A DNA stretch of 64,000 bases from Membranipora membranacea (Eukaryota; Bryozoa; Gymnolaemata; Cheilostomatida; Membraniporidae). Numbering within the stretch: the stretch's first letter is position 1; the number at the start of each line of letters is the position of its first letter. Where the stretch lies: contig OU612065.1 in NCBI GenBank assembly GCA_914767715.1, positions 2,110,001 to 2,174,000 of the forward strand, in the 5' to 3' direction. Shown here piece after piece: positions 57,701 to 64,000 of the stretch. The translations under genes were made by a program, and so were the position numbers. The notes under the pieces are model-generated. The model was not told the origin of the DNA and did no database searches. It saw only the letters and a program-made list of their open reading frames with translations.

Positions 57701-60700
57701 TTGTGGTGATATACAATGGTATTGAAGATTTATGCTAAAATATTTCGACAGAGTGAATAACATTTGCCACACACTCACACGAGCTTGTGACAGTGTATTT
57801 TAATTAGTCATCTCTTCTGTTGCTCCGAAATATTCCCACATATGTTGGATTATTCATGAGCTGGCCCTGTCTATGCATATTTCTTACCAAACCCGGGAGG
57901 TCTGCTGTCATCTCTTTTGAGATAGTTGGCACAGTTTGTTGGTCGTATATTATCATTGGTGCATGGTGAATTTCAGCAAGATCAGCAGTTCTTGTTTCCA
58001 TGCTTATCAGTATTAATTTTCTTGCAGAGTTTAGACAATGTTGGGTTACTGAAATCCAAAGAACGACAGGCATTACTCACTTTAAAGCAGCAAAAGAACA
58101 TATTTAACAAAATACTGGACCTCATACACAGTATGAATAAGGCTGGTGACACTCATATCAGCGTCGAACACAGTAAGTATTCTGTCTCATCATCCGAGAT
58201 GAGCCTCAAAAGCTACACAGGTTTTGCTCATTTGAATCCTCCTGTCGGTTATTAACTCCTCACACAAATTGAATCTGGTGGTCTCGTTAAGATTGACCTC
58301 TGACACCAAATTCTTTCAGCTTGTTACAAAGATGTATTTTTGGTTTCTCTGCCTTTTGTAGTTCTAACAGATATCATTCCACAGTACAGTGAGGTACATG
58401 AGTTCTGGCTGCATAACTCAACACCAGAGACGCTCTCCATGAGCATACCAGACTTCTCTAAGGCTTTATATCATAACTACAAAGATGTTATTGAAGAAAA
58501 ATACTCAATTAATTCTGATAAAGGTAGGCTAACTATTCGCTTTGCAAATCGATGCTGATGAGCCAAATGTTCGTTTTCCTGATGTGCTCAGCGAAAAGAT
58601 GAGGAGAGGCAACTCCTTAAAGATAAAAAATTATTGCATATTTTTGTACATCCTGATTTTTTTTATAAAAGTTTGTTATAATCAAGTGATATTTTGCCCT
58701 TTTGATATTGGTTTTATTCATTTGCCTAAATTTCAGGGGTCTGTTTTGTATTGCGCAGTAATTGACTGAATTTACAAAGGTTTATGAGTGCATTCAGTGT
58801 TTCTCCAGTGTGATATTCTTGGTAATTCTCTCAAAAGCTTCCCTCCTCCTATATTATCTCTGAGTGCAGAGTTTCAAAGTTCCACAACCCGTAAAGATTA
58901 AAAAGTTGTAAAGCTCTATCTTGGTAGATGGCTTCTGTTACAGATTGGAGTTTCTGCATGGTCTGCCTGTCTGCTCCTAGTCGGTCGCTTAGTCATAAAT
59001 GGATTTCTAGCACCCTTTCCTTTGGGCTCATCACTCAGTCATTATTATATATTATTACTATTATTGAGAATCAATGAGTTATATTAGTCTGATTAGTACA
59101 TCTGGTCATCTTTCTCCTTGATCAATGTTCCCTAGTATCGTTGTTTCTTAGCTCACTGTTATTGCTGATAGAATCTTTATATCGTTGTTCCCTGTTGAAC
59201 CTTATGCACATTTTTGTACTTTGTAGTGTTCAACACCATACTGAAAAGAATAACAAAGGGGTCATATTTCTCTCAGGCAAACCAATCCAATATTCAAGTC
59301 TCATTGTTCCAGTTTATATTCACCATTCTGGAGAGCAAATGCAAAGCCATGAAATTCTACATAGATGAAATGGCCTCAGAACGTAAGTAGCCTATACATC
59401 TTTTGATACCTTATAACTTAATCACTTAACAATCAATTAATGGTGCAAATGGGATTTTCCATAGGCTGATCATTGTTATTACTGTAAATGTAATTTGAGG
59501 CCATTTTAGCCGGTACTGTAAAAAATAATAACTTGCCATTGCTATTTCAAGAAATTTATGAATTGATCTACACAGAAGTTGATCAGCTTGTGCGATCACA
59601 AGCAGTTATGTGAGATGAAGTTTCTCAGCGCTATGCCAATGGTTTGGAGTTGTCTAGTTCTGAATATTTCGGACTATGTGGTATCAAGTGTTTATGATGT
59701 TGATTTGTAGTGTGGCTGGTGAATCAGTTGAAATCTGGTAATTCCTCAGTAATGATCAGATCAGTACAATCACTGATAGGAGTCACACCATCTCTGGATA
59801 TAGTCAAAACTCTCCTTGTCCTACTCGCTTCTCCCACAGCTGATGTCGTACAGGCAGTCGGTATGTTATTATTTTTGCAGCATAGGTCTTAACTCTTAAC
59901 TAATCGCAGTATGAAAATTCGAGGAAAAAATCAGGCATCAATATAATGGTTACTTTGGTATCTCTTAACCTTGGGCTGCTATAGTTAATGGAAGGACATG
60001 AATATGTACCAACATAAAAACAGAGCTATCATACTATCATATCTCTCAAGGGTAACATATGTGGTTGATGTGATATAACATAGAATGACTTTTTGTAGGT
60101 GATTATTGGGCAGATATAGCATACGACAGGACAGTAAAAGAAGCTGTCATGCCGTCAGTATTGTCTTGTTTAGAAGAGTCGAGATCAGATATACGTATAG
60201 GTGCTTGTACCTGTCTGGATAAACTGAGGGTAAGTACTCAGTTTGTACCTGAATATGTCTTTGAAGTAGTGTTGGAATGGTGGGAGACTCGCCCCAGATA
60301 TATTTCTCTCTCTCTCTTCGACCAGCTACAGATAATAAAATAACAATATGGGGGGACAACCCGCAGCAGGAATGGTTCATACAGTACGTTGAGTTGTTGA
60401 GCTATATATATATATATATATATATATACATAAATACTTCTATTGTCAGCAACAATATGTTTGATTTGTATGTTTCAGGCTGTCGGTGCTACTGAGGAGC
60501 TGGTGTATGTAGCCCAGGCAGATTCATCTCGTCGTGTTCAGACTGCTGCTCGTAAAGCTCTGACGTCACTTAGTAAGTTATCTTCTCTCGCATTGTATCC
60601 TGATTATAGTACGTGTCTAGGTATAAGATTGTTGACTGTAATTTGTACACTCCAAATATGACTCATCCTGCTATCAACTGTCGGCAGAAGGTTTTTATTG

Positions 60701-61154
60701 TTCGAAATTGCTTTGTTAGTTTTCCAGCTAGGTGTCAGCGATAAGATAAAATGGTTGATTTTGCGCTGAACATTGCTGTCCTGTTCTCATACTTTGATGA
60801 GCTATCAGTTTTCTCTCAGGCCTGTGGGTTTGCACTTATGTATATTTGTATTGCTGTGTTCTCTATGCTGACTCAGATGTATATTATAGCTGATAAGTTG
60901 ATGGTGATTCAGCTTTCTCTTGATGCGGGTAATGCATACTGGCGTGGTCTGGTGTATTAAGATTGGCGTGTGATATTTTAACTATACCAGTCTCTGCTCT
61001 ACCAAATTTATATAAGTCTGAGAAAGCTATGCTGAGATAAAAAGACCATCAATATCCATACTAGTCATCCTTTTACTTTATATATTATGACCATGTTCTA
61101 TTTTTTTGTATTTTAGATGAAGTAGTTGCATCGGCCTCACTTCGCAGGACATAG
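45791..61154 (+). CDS. RIPOR: RIPOR/FAM65 family protein (Rho family-interacting cell polarisation regulator)
   Basis: About 980 aa. RIPOR proteins bind and restrain RhoA and affect polarity and migration (family knowledge). Exons: first exon 46696-46850 or alternatively 45791-45831 (same phase), then 49210-49476, 50465-50549, 51094-51144, 51615-51663, 51988-52085, 52746-52809, 53656-53825, 53959-54104, 54770-54863, 55422-55601, 55831-55974, 56233-56562, 57237-57471, 58028-58172, 58362-58523, 59227-59382, 59711-59860, 60099-60229, 60479-60572 and 61117-61154. Diagnostic segments: LYRSQSMASLAG, the coiled coil AIERHKKKLEYLLSKIEELH, KGIMGFARVMPGDTFEVSIR, NVNDIGTIKLNILVQWM, YDLIIELDGILA, ESAFDFLNCEDCD and DSGIESLL, then alpha-solenoid repeats (HSMNKAGD, QSLIGVTPSLDIVKTLL, SRRVQTAARKALTSL). 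The junction 55974/56233 does not close in phase, so a small exon or alternative donor is missing. The gene is a single RIPOR, where vertebrates have three paralogues. Confidence 0.9.
46944..46990. mobile_element. 31-bp imperfect palindrome between 8-bp direct repeats
   Basis: gatgattt at 46944-46951 and 46983-46990 bracket cacagtgaaaggatat / atatccttactctgt (46952-46982), an inverted repeat with about three mismatches around a central ATAT. The right half, atatccttactctgt, recurs at about 49669-49682 and 62259-62273. Lies in the intron after RIPOR exon 1. Confidence 0.5.
50074..50099. repeat. CTG trinucleotide repeat in a RIPOR intron
   Basis: About eight consecutive CTG/TGC units (catgctgctg...ctgctca). 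Intronic, with no coding role seen. Confidence 0.9.
54433..54612. repeat. 18-bp minisatellite, ten units, RIPOR intron
   Basis: Ten head-to-tail units of catatccatcgccctgct, lying exactly at 54433-54612 with few variants (first unit cgtcctgct, second caccctgct, sixth ctcccggct). The 18-bp period keeps several frames open (for example SYPSPC repeated). It lies between exons 53959-54104 and 54770-54863, so it is intronic unless retained. Confidence 0.97.
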
Positions 61155-61233
61155 GACAGTACAGAGGACAGTACATAGGACAGTACATAAGACAGTACAT
61201 AGGACAGGACTTAGGACAGGACTTAGGATGAGG
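61146..61233. repeat. 12-bp minisatellite overlapping the RIPOR stop codon
   Basis: Degenerate 12-bp units of the type ggacagtacata (six to seven copies, later units ggacaggactta). The RIPOR stop TAG (61152-61154) lies in the first unit, and the same frame meets another TAG two units later. In the next frame the repeat would read HRTV-like tetrapeptides. Confidence 0.85.
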
Positions 61234-61810
61234 TTTCATGACACTACAGTATTTAACAAAACTGTTAATATTTTAAGTATTATCCATCAATTTCTTGCCT
61301 TTGCGAAGTATCAAACATGGTTCAGTATTGCATAAGAAGTTTATTTTTATACCAGTTTTCATTAGTATTAATTGCATTGCCAATTATGGAGTTGCCGCAC
61401 TTCTTGCCACTACACAGAATTGATTTTTTGACCGATTATGCTTTTTTCACAGGTCTGATGTAGGACATATTAATTTCTTTTGTATACATCAAATTTTGGC
61501 AGGTTTTATTATGCTTATTTATTTATGTGAACAACTCTTGCCGAGTTTCTTATTATTATCTCTAGAGATAGAGAGGGCCACCCGCACATTACATTCTCAC
61601 AAACTACATTAAAGGCAGCAATGCTTGGCACACCACAGTAACAAAATAAACGGAAATACCTCAATCAAATATGGTTGGATATAGTTGATCAATGTAGTGA
61701 TACGTTTTATTACACCTTTTTTTCGACTAGACACAAAGCTACTCAGTACTGTGAGACAGGTAGGGATTTAACTTTTTGGTTGTGACCAGCAACAAAAGCT
61801 CTCCCACACC

Positions 61811-61862
61811 TCGTCTGAGCCCCCCCAGACTCTTGCCCCCCCCCCTGTACGACGCCCCCTAT
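61811..61862 (+). repeat. Copy 4 of the dispersed CCCAGACTCTTGCC family
   Basis: cgtctgagcccccccagact then cttgccccc and a C10 run, then gtacgacgcccc. Same order as 580-630. See the RT relic at 16840-17135 for the probable source. Confidence 0.6.
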
Positions 61863-62448
61863 GATTTTGCGCATGTCATGATTCGAGGACTCAGTTTTGC
61901 AGGTTAGGGTTTAGATGGGCTTTTTCATTAGGGCAGAACAGTGACTAGAATAATGCTGTGAAAGTGTGTTGTACTTCCCAGCTTGGCTTTCTAATAGCAG
62001 GGTTTGTCAGACAATAGTATGATTGAGCTAACATATAATTATTTTATGACACAGTAGTACATTGTGTACTAGAGTATACCACTCCTAATCCTAACATATG
62101 ATATTCAGTCTCCTCACTGAGCTTGTTCCTCCCGGCTTACATAGGTACGTAATAATCAGTAGTATGTTATCAACCATTGATGATTGAAGGCTCTGAGTAT
62201 TTTTTTTATCGTTGGCAATTTAAATTTGGTGTTATCAGCTAGATCCTCGATCTTGAGTATATCCTTACTCTGTGATATCATGTATCATTATATCCATCAA
62301 TCAAAGTTATGGATATCGATGTTGAGAATTTTGACATATCATTGCTTTGCAACCCTGTTGCAAGTGCTACTCAATGTAAATAATGGCCAAAATTGTTTTT
62401 TTACAGAATAATATTTACTAAGCAAATTACTGATAACTAGGCCAGATA

Positions 62449-62588
62449 GATTATTTCCTTCTCAAGATGATAGAGATACCATCCAACCACTGAACCATAG
62501 CTGGAGCGAAAGCAGGCTTGACAAGGAATCAATCATTCTTATAGTGGATAAGTGGAAAGGGAGTACTGAGAGCTGCAAGGAACTGATA
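62449..62588 (+). other. Possible unassigned exon
   Basis: Open for about 46 codons: RLFPSQDDRDTIQPLNHSWS, then SRLDKESIILIVDKWKGSTE and SCKELIIQ. It ends at donor CA|gtaagtg and has candidate acceptors ctag or ccag at about 62441-62446. Composition is protein-like (charged, with Trp). The phase at its end does not fit the EF-hand exon at 63501 directly. Family unknown. Confidence 0.25.
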
Positions 62589-63500
62589 ATACAGTAAGTG
62601 AACTGTTGACACTCCTAAACCCTGTCCACAGTTGTCGGAAAGTACTGCTGACACAGCCAACACTATTGGAGGCTTCATCTTATAGGCTGTGCAACGATAA
62701 TGGAAGGTAGGGGTTCATTTGTAGGTAAAGCTGAGCAAATGATATGTTGTGTCTGAATTCTTGCCTTCCGAAATGAGGCCTCATTACGCACACAAAAGAT
62801 GGAATGAGCGTCTTATACTCTTTTACTCTTATTATACGCATTATTTATTATTCTTTGCTGTAATTTAGAACCCCCTACCTCGACTCATCAGAACACGATA
62901 CAGTGTAATTGGCGACAATTTAGATAAATAGTTTCATGTCAAAGCTAAGCAGATGATGTGATCAATTTGAATCAGTGCAACAATATCTATTATACTATAA
63001 GCTGAGAAGACCAAAATGTCTCAGGATACTGATGTAATTGTTCAAAATGTTAGATGGCATCTATTCAAAGAATAATCAACATAAATTGCTCGCACATGTG
63101 TGTTGAAGCACCCTCACCAAGACATCATGTTGAGAGCAGCAACGTCCAAAGTGCCTTACATCCCAGCATGAGATAACATGGTATTATCTATCGCTGTGTA
63201 AAACCTAATAGCTCATTTATTACGCGTGCTGTGTGAACAGAACACATGCAGGAGAGAGGGAAAATGTCGGAGGTATGATATGATGTGCGTGGTTGGTTGG
63301 AATGCGGCTCTGTCAACAGAGAAGCATAAATGATATCTTTGCGGAGACGTCCAGCTACTTTTTTTCTTAGTTCTGGTATTGGTTTCTTCAGATCTAGAGA
63401 GCATTTACAAACTTGTATAATCTTAGGCAGATCATGGTCATGTTTCTTTACATTGTTATGTAAATATGTGCACTAACCGTACTCATTGATCATCGTAAAG

Positions 63501-63844
63501 GTAGAGGAGGAAGATGAGGATGCCGCTCTTGAGCAGTTTGCATCTCTGGGTCACGATGACATAGCAGAATTATTTCGTATGTGTGACTCGGATAACTCAG
63601 GATTCATAGAGAAAGCTGAGCTGAGTAGTATAATACCAGGAGTGGATAACATCACTCTTGAGAGGCTTATTCAGGAGCTCGACTGTGACGGGGATGGTAG
63701 AATAAGCCTACCAGAGCTTGAGAAGGGTTTACATAAACTAACATCTCCCGATCTGTTACTTCCCCCGCATCCTGAAATCACCTCTCACATCGACAATCAA
63801 CTAATCACTCACATGGATTCTAACAACAGACTCCATCGACGACG
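63501..63844 (+). CDS. EF-hand protein, internal exon (gene runs off the right edge)
   Basis: One exon with a clear donor (gacg|gtaaga at 63845). The left boundary is less sure; the best acceptor is cgtaaag at 63499-63500, which starts phase 0 with VEEEDEDAALEQF. Two paired EF-hands follow: DSDNSGFIEKAEL (loop D-D-N-G-I-E) and DCDGDGRISLPEL (D-D-D-R-S-E), each with the usual 12-residue calcium loop. A Pro-rich, then Arg-rich tail (HMDSNNRLHRRR) leads to the next exon. No ATG precedes the acidic stretch, so the start lies in an upstream exon. An EF-hand pair followed by a linker would suit a Rab11-FIP3/4, ninein or MCC-like coiled-coil protein, but I cannot choose. Confidence 0.7.
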
Positions 63845-64000
63845 GTAAGAGCTGGCAGCCATTATTATAATAGACAGAATCCTGACTTAGTTAAACTGCT
63901 GTGTTGTATATAATTGTTACCATTGCATTGGTCTGCAATCACGCTAGGGTAGGGGGACGCTGAAGTCATTCATCTTAATGCTAATGTACATTGGATCGCA
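63845..64000. other. Intron sequence of the EF-hand gene
   Basis: Follows the donor at 63845. No feature seen before the window ends. Confidence 0.5.

Larger units (their letters stand above)
61155..63500. other. RIPOR 3' region and upstream part of an EF-hand gene
   Basis: AATAAA at 61645-61650 may end the RIPOR transcript. Copy 4 of the dispersed family (gagcccccccagactcttgccc, 61811-61862) with a C10 run follows. One open stretch at about 62449-62588 (LFPSQDDRDTIQPLNHSWSE, then ESRLDKESIILIVDKWKG) ends at a perfect donor ATACA|GTAAGT and could be an unrecognised exon. Nothing else supported. Confidence 0.4.

Overview
The window looks like a slice of a gene-dense, AT-rich, intron-rich genome of an invertebrate animal, most likely a bilaterian; I cannot name the species. 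The evidence is metazoan signalling genes split by many short GT-AG introns (MAP2K4, a Cys-loop acetylcholine receptor subunit, OAF, RIPOR, a class II DYRK), microsatellites, and decayed non-LTR retrotransposons and MITEs between genes and inside introns. Exon structures were read by hand from splice sites, reading-frame phase and family resemblance. The phases close perfectly for MAP2K4, PRPSAP, nAChR, OAF and CCDC24.

Layout, left to right: the 3' part of a CUB-domain protein (+, 208-931); MAP2K4/MKK4 (-, 2025-6346, 12 coding exons, 403 aa); a ~0.9 kb TACA/CGCA/TGCA microsatellite (7957-8848); PRPP synthetase-associated protein PRPSAP (+, 10838-16185, 9 exons, 360 aa) with a 5'-truncated LINE in intron 7; an alpha-type nicotinic receptor subunit (+, 18138-25783, 8 exons, 509 aa); a transposon-rich gap; OAF (out at first) (+, 28566-29826, 264 aa); CCDC24-like (-, 30661-34100, 379 aa); a gap with a 256-bp tandem duplication and a TA-flanked MITE; an intronless class II DYRK kinase CDS (+, 39716-41344, 542 aa); a gap with a 514-bp hAT-type MITE; a RIPOR/FAM65 gene with two candidate first exons (+, 45791/46696-61154, about 980 aa); and an EF-hand exon of a gene running off the right edge (63501-63844). 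The genes do not form a pathway. They are unrelated neighbours, although MAP2K4 and DYRK are both signalling kinases and the receptor, OAF and the CUB protein are membrane or secreted proteins.

The most interesting unexplained structure is a recurrent architecture: short palindromes (27-89 bp) with different sequences, ending 5'-CA...TG-3', placed between perfect direct repeats of 7-10 bp (9391-9503, 26496-26541, 34450-34549, 38868-38910, 46944-46990, and a degraded case at 1430-1481). They resemble hAT insertions reduced to little more than their termini, or palindromic filler at repaired staggered breaks. A normal-sized non-autonomous hAT element with 8-bp duplications lies at 42447-42976. 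Also notable are an nAChR pore whose acidic ring seems moved from -1' to 2', and an inverted repeat bracketing a RIPOR splice acceptor.
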